From: Clavulina sp. PMI_390
Taxonomy: Eukaryota > Basidiomycota > Agaricomycetes > Cantharellales > Hydnaceae
NCBI GenBank assembly: GCA_015039315.1
Contig: WIDE01000251.1
Span: 7,007-20,642, forward strand
Length of the DNA: 13,636 bases
Reading direction: 5' to 3'
In this document: positions 6,322-13,636 of the stretch, one piece after another
Position numbering within the stretch: position 1 is the first letter of the stretch
How the letters are laid out: every line of letters starts with the position of its first letter
Notes under the pieces: generated by a model
The model's input: only the letters and a program-made list of their open reading frames with translations
Database searches by the model: none
What the model was told of the DNA's origin: nothing
Made by a program: the position numbers and the translations under genes

Positions 6322-9300
6322 ATGTCGAGCTTGCCTCGTGGCAAGGAGCAGTCCGAAGGTACGCCCGCTCCTCCTGGTGGATTTTTGATTGAGCCGTCTG
6401 GGTCCCGGTGGACCCAACACCGGTCCCGTAACGAGTCTTTCAGCGAGTCGGAGCTTAAGCCCGCTCGCAGCCCTAACATCGAACTGGGTATGAGTACTCG
6501 AACACGAGGTTCGTATGCGTTCGACGAGTCCACTAATAAAGGCTCTGTGGAATCCGTTCAAGAGGAGGCTCCTCTTACGGAAGGCCCAACCTCATTCGTC
6601 TATCCTAAGGATGACACGAAGGGGCAATACTATACTACTGACGGAGGGGTGGTGGTCCGGCTAACTCCTCATAATAAGGAGGCCAAGGGCGCCACCTCTA
6701 TTGTATATCTCCCTCCCAAATCTCGTATAGGTGCGGATATTCTCGAGGTTTTCGAACCGCTCCACCAACCCATGGAGAATTATCCGCGCGAGCTCCAGCA
6801 GCAGGAGAACGCGCCTAGTTATCTCAACTTCCTCACTTCCTGGCTCCAATCGTCTCCAGGCCATGCTGTTCCCTCGCACCAGGAATCCGTCAATCCCAAC
6901 AATTACATATACAAGACGGGGATAGGGCAACAGACGCGCTGGCACCTCCACGAAACCACGCTTGCCATTTTGCTCGAAGCTATTCCGCTTCTCGAACGGT
7001 GCATCCTCGATGCTCAAGAAGTCGTTTCGTTGGCAGATCCGGAATTGACTGCTACGCCATTCCATATTGACGAAGGTAATTTGATTCGACAGCATTTAAC
7101 TAACCAAAACACTCGTTATCTAGTCAAAGCTGCCGACATTAAGCTTCGAGGACGTATCGACAAAGCTCTCGACCACGTACAGTCCCACATCAAGCTCCAC
7201 CTAGGCCTGTTCGATGAGAGCGTGGGAGTGGCTCCGCCCACTCCTACTGCTAGCGTGATTTCAATTGAGCATCTCCCTGAGAACGTTGAGGAATGGTTAG
7301 CTAGACGTGATCTCAGAGGATATCGTGGACATGCTCTCACCGCTGAGCTTCGTGAAAGCGAAGCAGCTTTCTTAGCTACTAATCGCGTAAAAGCAGTGGT
7401 ACCGTCTGACCGATACCCCTACTATCAGGACGATTCTATTCGTCTTGCTCAAGCTAAGGATGTTGCTCGCGACGAGTATTTGTTTCGGCGAGTATATTCC
7501 CCTCGTCGAGATCAGTTGGCTCTGCCTGTTGGCGCGGAGCCTCCAACAACGGTTCAACGTGCTCGAACGCTTGTCAACTTGCCTTACGACTCTCCTGATC
7601 GTCCACGAGTGACTGGCGACCTAAGAACTAACTTTGGCCTTGCTCCCGACACTAATCCAGTGGGAACCTACAGTAACTTTGCAGATGGACTTCGTCAAGG
7701 GTCGACTACCTTACAACCTGCCGCCTATACCGCGGACGAAACTAACAATTTCGCTATAGGAGACGATACTTTTGCCAATCTTAGGAGTCGCGTTACTACA
7801 GATGACGGCGATCGCACTATGCGGCCCACTATCTCTTCAACGAATAATGCTATGCTCCCACCAATCCAACCTCAGCCTGTCGTCACTGCTACGGCGGCTA
7901 GAACGCCTGCGTTTACTCATCGAGTTACTTTTGACGATAGGTCTGTGCTCGATGCTCTGAAGGAAGACCCTTTGGTGGTTCCAACCTTCCTACAGCCTCG
8001 CTCGTATGCAAGAGCTACTCCCGCTCAAGATCCTCTCCACCCACTCGGACATCTAACTAAGCCTGATCCCTTGAGGGCTCCAGCTTTAGGCGTCGCCTTT
8101 GGATGGGCAAACGGCGGTCAGAACCAAATTGCGCCGGTTCGAGACTTATCCGAAGACATACGTGCTCAGGGCACAACAAATAAAGGTGAGCCTCCGTTTT
8201 GGAATGGGTTCCCTGGAAACGGAGGGTATGGTGGAACTGGAGGGGGTGGAAGTGGAGAAGGTGGCGGCGGTGGAGGTGGCGGAGGTAGCGGAGGCGGTGG
8301 AGGCGGTGGAGGTAATGGAGGAGGTGGAGGGGGACCAGCTGCAGGTCCTATCAACTCTGGAGGGGTCGGACCTGCGGGGTTTCGAGGCCCTGCAGGTCCT
8401 GTAGGTCCGCCTAGCCCTCCGGGACCTCCAGGCGGTGGAAATCCTGGTGACCCTCCAGGTGGGCCAGGAGGCGTAGGAAATGGAGGTTTCAACGCAAACG
8501 GCATTCGAAACAGCGACCTCATTTACCTACTCAACAATCGCTTTAAACTGGACAACATTCCCAGCTACGATGGCGACTACGACAAGGCGATCGATTGGTT
8601 CAGTCAAATGGAAGAGATTGCCCAACTCAGCCCCTACGTTCGTCTCCAACTAGGTCTGACAGCACCTCAACGTTTTGAAGGAGCGCTTCGAGATTTCTAT
8701 CTTTCAGTATCGACTAATCGACGTTCAGAAATCACTCAAAGCTGGAATACTCTCGGTGCTTGGGTTCGCGAGAACTACCTTGGCCATGCCTGGCGGGACT
8801 ATCTACACGTGAAACTGACGGGGATGCGATTCCGCGACGCTGGGCATTCATCCGAACGACCCGTAGAATTCTTGACGCGACGACTTCGACTCACGCGTCT
8901 GATCACCACCATTCCCGTTGACTCGGTTGCTGAGGTTCGATTCGTAATGCAGCACACGCCTCAGGACTGGGAGATTAAGCTTCAGTGGCTATCATTACTG
9001 TCAACCGAACAACTCCTAGAACGTGCCCAGCAGTGGGATAATCAGCTGAATCGTGATGCTAATAGTCGCGAGCGACGCAATGCTATGCCTAATCGAACTA
9101 CTAACGGACGAAGAGTCTACACCGCCCAAGCGGAGGCTGACGAGGACGATGAGGTTGAAGAACTGGCATCGGTGATGAAGGCATCAACGGTACCCAGAAG
9201 TAGTAGTCGGACGTCTAGTCAACGACGCGACGAGCGGACTAGATCGTACGCTTATCCTCCAGCTGATCATGTCGTGTCGACCAAGAAACCCCCAGGTGAG

Positions 9301-9495
9301 TGCTACATCTGTGGAAGTGAAATGCACTTCCAACGCGAGTGCCCGCATTACGCGGTGTACTCGCGTCGAGCTAAACGCGGGCTAGTAAACGAAAAGCAGG
9401 CGTTTAGCCTATCTGCTGAATATGAGGCGGCTGAGGCCGCTTATCTCGATGAGCGCGCCGATGATGACACGCGCTCTGGTCGCTCGGGTTTTTAG
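6322..9495 (+). CDS. gag: Gag polyprotein, complete (copy 2)
   Basis: 1057 aa from ATG 6322 (GCC before the ATG, G at -3) to TAG 9493-9495; the frame is open from 6262, but this is the first ATG. Gag forms the virus-like particle and binds genomic RNA. Residues 1-625 are an unrecognised region: a polar N-terminus, a probably helical part around 210-400, and a Pro/Thr-rich stretch. Residues about 629-724 are extremely Gly-rich, turning into collagen-like Gly-Pro-X triplets. The capsid-like retrotransposon Gag domain follows (about 734-920), then an acidic linker and a CCHC zinc knuckle at 994-1007 (9301-9342). At over 1000 residues it is far longer than typical chromovirus Gags of a few hundred. 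The C-terminal GGT TTT TAG is the slippery site for Gag-Pol. Confidence 0.93.
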   Translation: MSSLPRGKEQSEGTPAPPGGFLIEPSGSRWTQHRSRNESFSESELKPARSPNIELGMSTRTRGSYAFDESTNKGSVESVQEEAPLTEGPTSFVYPKDDTKGQYYTTDGGVVVRLTPHNKEAKGATSIVYLPPKSRIGADILEVFEPLHQPMENYPRELQQQENAPSYLNFLTSWLQSSPGHAVPSHQESVNPNNYIYKTGIGQQTRWHLHETTLAILLEAIPLLERCILDAQEVVSLADPELTATPFHIDEGNLIRQHLTNQNTRYLVKAADIKLRGRIDKALDHVQSHIKLHLGLFDESVGVAPPTPTASVISIEHLPENVEEWLARRDLRGYRGHALTAELRESEAAFLATNRVKAVVPSDRYPYYQDDSIRLAQAKDVARDEYLFRRVYSPRRDQLALPVGAEPPTTVQRARTLVNLPYDSPDRPRVTGDLRTNFGLAPDTNPVGTYSNFADGLRQGSTTLQPAAYTADETNNFAIGDDTFANLRSRVTTDDGDRTMRPTISSTNNAMLPPIQPQPVVTATAARTPAFTHRVTFDDRSVLDALKEDPLVVPTFLQPRSYARATPAQDPLHPLGHLTKPDPLRAPALGVAFGWANGGQNQIAPVRDLSEDIRAQGTTNKGEPPFWNGFPGNGGYGGTGGGGSGEGGGGGGGGGSGGGGGGGGNGGGGGGPAAGPINSGGVGPAGFRGPAGPVGPPSPPGPPGGGNPGDPPGGPGGVGNGGFNANGIRNSDLIYLLNNRFKLDNIPSYDGDYDKAIDWFSQMEEIAQLSPYVRLQLGLTAPQRFEGALRDFYLSVSTNRRSEITQSWNTLGAWVRENYLGHAWRDYLHVKLTGMRFRDAGHSSERPVEFLTRRLRLTRLITTIPVDSVAEVRFVMQHTPQDWEIKLQWLSLLSTEQLLERAQQWDNQLNRDANSRERRNAMPNRTTNGRRVYTAQAEADEDDEVEELASVMKASTVPRSSSRTSSQRRDERTRSYAYPPADHVVSTKKPPGECYICGSEMHFQRECPHYAVYSRRAKRGLVNEKQAFSLSAEYEAAEAAYLDERADDDTRSGRSGF
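8206..8490 (+). repeat. Low-complexity Gly-rich (GGN)n tract within gag
   Basis: An imperfect run of GGA, GGT and GGC codons encodes poly-Gly with occasional Ser, Asn and Glu (about 8206-8333), followed by Gly-Pro-rich, collagen-like triplets (8368-8433) and more Pro/Gly. The coding strand has many closely spaced G-runs that could form G-quadruplexes. The opposite strand therefore shows a spurious Pro-rich open frame. The tract joins the unknown N-terminal region to the capsid-like domain and is likely flexible and prone to length change. Confidence 0.88.
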
Positions 9496-9530
9496 GTAGG
9501 GACGCGAAGAACGCTACGGCTTCGCGTCCC
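9486..9530 (+). promoter_or_regulatory. Predicted -1 ribosomal frameshift signal at gag/pol junction (copy 2)
   Basis: The slippery heptamer G GGT TTT (9486-9492) is followed by TAG (9493-9495) and, after a 6-nt spacer, a stem-loop: arm GGGACGCGAAG (9499-9509), 10-nt loop, arm CTTCGCGTCCC (9520-9530), 11 perfect pairs. Relative to copy 1, the outermost pair is lost, but the internal G-U becomes A-U, so pairing is kept despite sequence change. The pol frame opens after TGA 9465-9467 and reads through without a stop. The signal is the same as in copy 1. Confidence 0.8.
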
Positions 9531-9533
9531 CCT

Positions 9534-12500
9534 ATGCCTGTCCCACCGCAGCCACCCCCTATAGAAAAATTTCCGCATCTCCTCCACGAGCTCCAGCGTA
9601 GAGAGTCACTGGCCGTCGGCGCTGGCGACGAGAACGAGCAACTTGCTGGGGTCGAGATGACTACTAACAATCTTTTTGACTCTACTGAGGATTATGTGAA
9701 GTTCTCAGCACTATCGACGAACTGCCCACCTGAGCGGATAGACTCATACGATCTAGCTCGTGAGTCGAACTGGGAGTTCTTTGAGGACGAGGGAAACCTT
9801 GAAAACTTAGAGATTCCTGGCGAGTTGAACATCAAAGAGGAGTCGGGCAATAGTGACGACAATGACCCTCCTCCTCTTGGGGGGTACATTCATCGCGAAG
9901 TTCACTCGGTTGCACAACCAACCGCTGACTCTGATTCAGCTCAACTGTCGGATTCAACTCCGACATCATTGGATTCAACTCCAACGCCTGAATTAACAAT
10001 AAAACTATCTAAGCGTCTCACTAAACCTGCTGGTCAGGGGAGCAAAGGCATCTCGGCCTTGAGCGTGGTGGGACGTCTGGGCTCTCTAACGGCTCCAGAA
10101 ATGCAACTTCAGCTTGATTCGTGCGCAGAGGTCACCCTCGCCTCACACGAGTTATACCTCTCTCTTCCAAATCGACCAACCCTTAAGAAAGGGATGAAAC
10201 TCAAACTATGGGCACTGACTAACCAAGTTCGCATACTAGGCTATATCAACCTCTCGATATTCATACGAACGTCTGACGGACGAACACTCGAGTTTGTGGA
10301 GGAAGTGTATATTGTTCCGGGGATGAACGTCCCTATTCTGCTTGGCGAAGACTTCCAGGACAACTACGACCTGTCGATCATTCAATCGGGGGGTAATGTT
10401 TCGGTTTCACTCAATGCTAACGGAAAAGATCTCTTCATCCCTGCATCGAACACTAACTCCGCAAATCTAGGCTTTCGAATCATGCGAGTGGGGTCTGACG
10501 AGGAAAAATCTTATGCCCGCGATCATCCACCACCTACGCAATCCTCATCTAGATCAGCCCAGCCTCGTTACGTTCGCGCCGCACGCAACGTTACAATTCC
10601 CCCTGATCATTCATGCCGCGTTCCCCTGAGAGGCGATTTTAAGGGAAAACAACAGTGGATGGTCGAGCGTCTGACGCTCCCTGCTGTAGACGGATCTTTC
10701 TACGGGGCAGCCATGTCGATGCTCAATGCTGAGTCTCCATTTATCCATATTTCTAACTTTTCGACAGGTACACGAGTCATTCATAAAGGCGAAGTTGTGG
10801 GGATACTGGTCAAGCCCGAGGAATATCTCGACCTGCAGTCTAGCAAGCATTCGACCGAGGCTCAAGCGCATGCGGAGGTACTCGCAGCAGTAGTACAGAA
10901 GTTAGCAAGAGGGTCGTTGGCTGAACAGGAGGAGCTATTGAAGCCTTTGAGTTCGCCTAACGTTCCAACAAACGACGTCGACAACGTGGACGACTATGGC
11001 GGTCCAAAAACGTCGGAACCAGTCGACACTACTATCTGGCCTTCGGAAAAGCTGGAGGAGATCATTGATGTAGCTGACGATGCACCTCCAGAAGTTCGAC
11101 AGAAGGCCTTTGACCTCATTCGTAGGCATATCACGGCATTTGGGTTTGATGGGCGACTAGGAAACCCCTCAGCAACTGCTCCTGTGCGAACTAAGGACGG
11201 CGCTATTCCCGTTTCAGGGCCCATGTACCCCGCTCCGCCAGCTAAACGACAAGTGATTGACGAGACGATGGACAAGTGGATTGAGCAAGGGGTCATCGAA
11301 CCATCCGTGAGCCCTTGGGGAGCTCCGGTGATCATTGTATATAGGAACGGAAAACCTCGGTTTTGTGTGGATTATCGGAAGTTGAACGCGCTAACTATTC
11401 CCGATGAGTTTCCTTTGCCTCGTCAGACTGAAATCTTTCAAGCTCTTTCAGGTGCCCAAGTGCTTTCGTCCCTCGATGCGCTGAGTGGATTCACACAGAT
11501 CGGAATCAACGAGGACGATCGGGAGAAGACAGCTTTTCGTACACATCGAGGCCTCTGGCAATTCCGTCGAATGCCATTTGGACTTCGAAACGGGCCTTCG
11601 ATCTTCCAACGAGTGATGCAGAACATACTGGCGCCATATCTCTGGATCTTTGCCTTGGTCTATATTGACGATATAGTTGTCTGGTCTAAAACTTACGAAG
11701 AACACTTGAATCACTTAGATAAAATTCTGACGGCCATCAAGGAGGCGGGTGTGACTCTTTCGCCTCCTAAGTGTCATTTTCTCTATTCGTCTATCTTACT
11801 TCTAGGACAGAAAGTATCCCGTTTGGGTCTTTCAACTCATAAAGAGAAGATTGAAGCCATCCTGAATCTAGTACGGCCCCGCGATGGCCATGACTTACGT
11901 GTTTTCCTTGGAATGACGGTATATTTCTCACATTTCGTTCCTTACTATGCTGACATTGCTGCGCCCCTCCATCGTCTCCTTTCCAAGAAGGAGAAGTGGG
12001 CCTGGTCGTCGAAGCATGAACAAGCCTTTGAGGCTCTCAAGGTGGCTCTGACGTCCGCCCCTGTGCTGGCACACCCGATTGCCGACAAGCCTTATCGGCT
12101 ATATTCCGATGCATCGGACGTCGCTATTGGGGCAGCTCTGCAGCAAGTTCAGCCTATAGCCGTCCGCGATCTAGCTGGTACAAAGGCTTGGGACTTGCTG
12201 CGTCGAGCTCATGACGCTGGAGAAGCGCCGCCATCCCTGGTGACTAAGATATCTAAACGAATCGAGGACGTGGGGAGTGTGCAGGGGTGGGGTGAGTCGT
12301 TCGAAAGCTCTATCGTCCTAGTTGAGCGCGTGGTGGGTTATTGGAGCCGCACGTTAAAACCGGCAGAAAGGAACTATTCTACAACAGAACGAGAAGCATT
12401 GGGTGTGAAAGAAGCCCTGGTAAAGTTCCTTCCTATTATCGAAGGTGTTCCACTAATTGTTGTGACGGACCACGCGGCTTTACAATGGGCTCGCACGTTC

Positions 12501-13636
12501 GAGAACGCGAATAAGAGACTGGCGGCGTGGGGGGCTATATATGCTTCCTATCCAGGAATGGAGATCGTGCATCGAGCTGGTCGAACTCATTCAAACGTCG
12601 ACGCACTTTCTCGATTACTCCGCCAGCCTCCTCACATCTCTCCTCGCGATCCTGACACTCCGCCTATATCTGGCACCTTCCCCACTACTATCCCCCATCA
12701 CTCGTGGAGCTCGCTTACTGAACGCGTCCCAGCGGAGCGAGCAATTTTCATTTCCACTCGATCACAATCCCAATCTAAGCCAGCTCCTGCTATCATCGCT
12801 CCTGCTCCTCGCTTCCAATCGCCTTCTCGTTCGTCGTCTCGCTCATCGTCACCTACACCGGCTGAGCCTCGACAACCTCGACAAAACCCTCCCCCTCATG
12901 ATCTCGCGCCGGGCCATCTCCATGTGATGGTCTCGGAGAACCGACTTAAACGTTTCGTTGAGGGGTATAAATCTGATCCGCGACTGAAAGATGTCTGGAA
13001 GACAGCTCCTCCTAATACGTCAAACTTACGAGCAGATCACCGATACTATCGTGACGAGCGGGGACTTCTTTTCTTTCGTGATGCAGACTGGGTGTCTCGT
13101 CTATGCGTCCCTAAGTCCGAAATTCACACTTTACTCGCTGAGATTCATGAGTCTCCGCGCGAATCGGCGCACGCAGGTCCTGTACGGCTCTACCTTCGAT
13201 TGGCCGCTCGATTCTTCTGGCCAGCTATGCTGAAGGAGGTCGTTGAGTTCTGTCAAACCTGCGATGTTTGTCAGAAGATTAAGCCGGATCGTCGAGCCAA
13301 GGCAGGCGAGCTGCACCCTCTCCCTATTCCTCTCCTTCCCTTCGACATCGTTACACTCGACTTGATCACCGGTCTTCCGGAGTCTGAGGGCTTCGACGCT
13401 GTTCTCATGATTGTGGATAAGCTCACCAAGACAGTGAATTACATCCCTACTCGATCAAAGCTAAATCAGCTAGGCTTTGCCAAGCTTTTCGTTGAAAAGA
13501 TTGCATTGAAGTACGGAGTGCCACGCGGTATGGTGTCGGATCGAGATCCTCGATGGGCTCACTCGTTCTTTGAGTCTGTAGCTCGCGAACTGGGGCTAGA
13601 ACTCATGCTCTCAACCTCGCATCACCCTCAGTCCGA
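9534..13636 (+). CDS. pol: Pol polyprotein, intact but cut by window end (copy 2)
   Basis: 1367 codons from ATG 9534 to the window edge, read codon by codon with no stop; expression is expected as a Gag-Pol frameshift product. The domains match copy 1 at an offset of 8935. The protease has the D-S-C-A active site (10116-10127). RT motif A Asp is at 11475, the codon broken in copy 1 is CGG here (11520-11522), and YIDD is at 11661-11672. RNase H carries all catalytic acidic residues and the same 63-codon insertion (12147-12335). A Ser/Pro tether precedes the integrase zinc-binding end and the first two catalytic Asp (13359, 13539). The integrase Glu and the chromodomain fall beyond 13636. Most differences from copy 1 are synonymous, as expected for a protein kept functional during transposition. 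Confidence 0.93.
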   Translation, partial: MPVPPQPPPIEKFPHLLHELQRRESLAVGAGDENEQLAGVEMTTNNLFDSTEDYVKFSALSTNCPPERIDSYDLARESNWEFFEDEGNLENLEIPGELNIKEESGNSDDNDPPPLGGYIHREVHSVAQPTADSDSAQLSDSTPTSLDSTPTPELTIKLSKRLTKPAGQGSKGISALSVVGRLGSLTAPEMQLQLDSCAEVTLASHELYLSLPNRPTLKKGMKLKLWALTNQVRILGYINLSIFIRTSDGRTLEFVEEVYIVPGMNVPILLGEDFQDNYDLSIIQSGGNVSVSLNANGKDLFIPASNTNSANLGFRIMRVGSDEEKSYARDHPPPTQSSSRSAQPRYVRAARNVTIPPDHSCRVPLRGDFKGKQQWMVERLTLPAVDGSFYGAAMSMLNAESPFIHISNFSTGTRVIHKGEVVGILVKPEEYLDLQSSKHSTEAQAHAEVLAAVVQKLARGSLAEQEELLKPLSSPNVPTNDVDNVDDYGGPKTSEPVDTTIWPSEKLEEIIDVADDAPPEVRQKAFDLIRRHITAFGFDGRLGNPSATAPVRTKDGAIPVSGPMYPAPPAKRQVIDETMDKWIEQGVIEPSVSPWGAPVIIVYRNGKPRFCVDYRKLNALTIPDEFPLPRQTEIFQALSGAQVLSSLDALSGFTQIGINEDDREKTAFRTHRGLWQFRRMPFGLRNGPSIFQRVMQNILAPYLWIFALVYIDDIVVWSKTYEEHLNHLDKILTAIKEAGVTLSPPKCHFLYSSILLLGQKVSRLGLSTHKEKIEAILNLVRPRDGHDLRVFLGMTVYFSHFVPYYADIAAPLHRLLSKKEKWAWSSKHEQAFEALKVALTSAPVLAHPIADKPYRLYSDASDVAIGAALQQVQPIAVRDLAGTKAWDLLRRAHDAGEAPPSLVTKISKRIEDVGSVQGWGESFESSIVLVERVVGYWSRTLKPAERNYSTTEREALGVKEALVKFLPIIEGVPLIVVTDHAALQWARTFENANKRLAAWGAIYASYPGMEIVHRAGRTHSNVDALSRLLRQPPHISPRDPDTPPISGTFPTTIPHHSWSSLTERVPAERAIFISTRSQSQSKPAPAIIAPAPRFQSPSRSSSRSSSPTPAEPRQPRQNPPPHDLAPGHLHVMVSENRLKRFVEGYKSDPRLKDVWKTAPPNTSNLRADHRYYRDERGLLFFRDADWVSRLCVPKSEIHTLLAEIHESPRESAHAGPVRLYLRLAARFFWPAMLKEVVEFCQTCDVCQKIKPDRRAKAGELHPLPIPLLPFDIVTLDLITGLPESEGFDAVLMIVDKLTKTVNYIPTRSKLNQLGFAKLFVEKIALKYGVPRGMVSDRDPRWAHSFFESVARELGLELMLSTSHHPQS

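Larger units (their letters stand above)
5847..13636 (+). mobile_element. Ty3/gypsy chromovirus LTR retrotransposon, copy 2 (3' end outside window)
   Basis: Second element in the same orientation: LTR, primer binding site, complete gag, frameshift signal, and pol up to the middle of the integrase core. It is related to copy 1 at about 93% identity in the stretches compared by eye. No stop or frameshift is present in gag or in the visible pol, so this copy may be autonomous. The remaining integrase, chromodomain, 3' UTR and 3' LTR lie beyond the window. Confidence 0.95.

Noticed and set aside
8166..8522. Open frame on the minus strand encoding a Pro-rich 118-aa protein
   Set aside because: It is the mirror of the GGN-rich gag tract; poly-Gly codons read as poly-Pro on the other strand. 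No independent start or promoter signal was seen.
12541..12927. 128-codon plus-strand open frame overlapping copy 2 pol
   Set aside because: It lies in another frame across the RNase H end and the Ser/Pro tether, and the copy 1 region does not keep an equivalent long frame. It is a shadow of pol.

Overview
The window is eukaryotic repeat DNA, made entirely of two head-to-tail copies of one Ty3/gypsy (Metaviridae) LTR retrotransposon of the chromovirus type. No host gene, rRNA, tRNA gene or CRISPR array is visible. The Pol architecture is protease, reverse transcriptase, RNase H, integrase, chromodomain. Together with the style of the RNase H region, this resembles elements of filamentous fungi, most likely an Agaricomycete (Basidiomycota). 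That host assignment is inferred from family resemblance and is not proven by the sequence.

Layout. Bases 1-6275 hold the 3' part of copy 1: the end of gag (3-560), a gag/pol junction with a -1 frameshift signal (551-596), pol (599-5512, broken by one in-frame TGA at 2585-2587), a 334-bp 3' untranslated region with a duplicated hairpin motif, a polypurine-like tract (5836-5846), and a single LTR (5847-6275, TGTAAG...CTTACA). That LTR also serves as the 5' LTR of copy 2. Copy 2 continues with a primer binding site (6277-6296), a complete and unusually large gag (6322-9495, 1057 aa), the same frameshift signal (9486-9530) and pol (9534 to the window edge). I read copy 2 pol codon by codon and found no stop; it leaves the window just before the integrase catalytic Glu. 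The two copies align at a constant offset of 8935 bp at every point checked, so one repeat unit is 8935 bp (429-bp LTR plus about 8.5 kb internal).

How the parts work together. Gag (capsid-like region plus CCHC zinc knuckle) would build the particle and bind RNA. Pol sits in the -1 frame relative to gag and opens only 28 nt before the gag stop. That overlap contains the heptamer G GGT TTT, followed by a 5-6 nt spacer and a stable stem-loop, so a Gag-Pol fusion by -1 ribosomal frameshifting is the natural reading. Reverse transcription would start from a tRNA at the primer binding site and from the G-rich tract next to the LTR. Integrase with its C-terminal chromodomain, whose aromatic cage is intact, would direct insertion, probably to methylated-histone chromatin.

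History. In 240 aligned bases that I counted by eye, the copies differ at 16 positions (about 7%), 14 of them transitions and most at third codon positions. They are therefore separately evolved elements rather than a fresh duplication. They share one LTR, which suggests LTR-LTR recombination between neighbouring insertions, or an assembly join. Copy 1 is disabled by a single nonsense codon; the visible part of copy 2 is intact.
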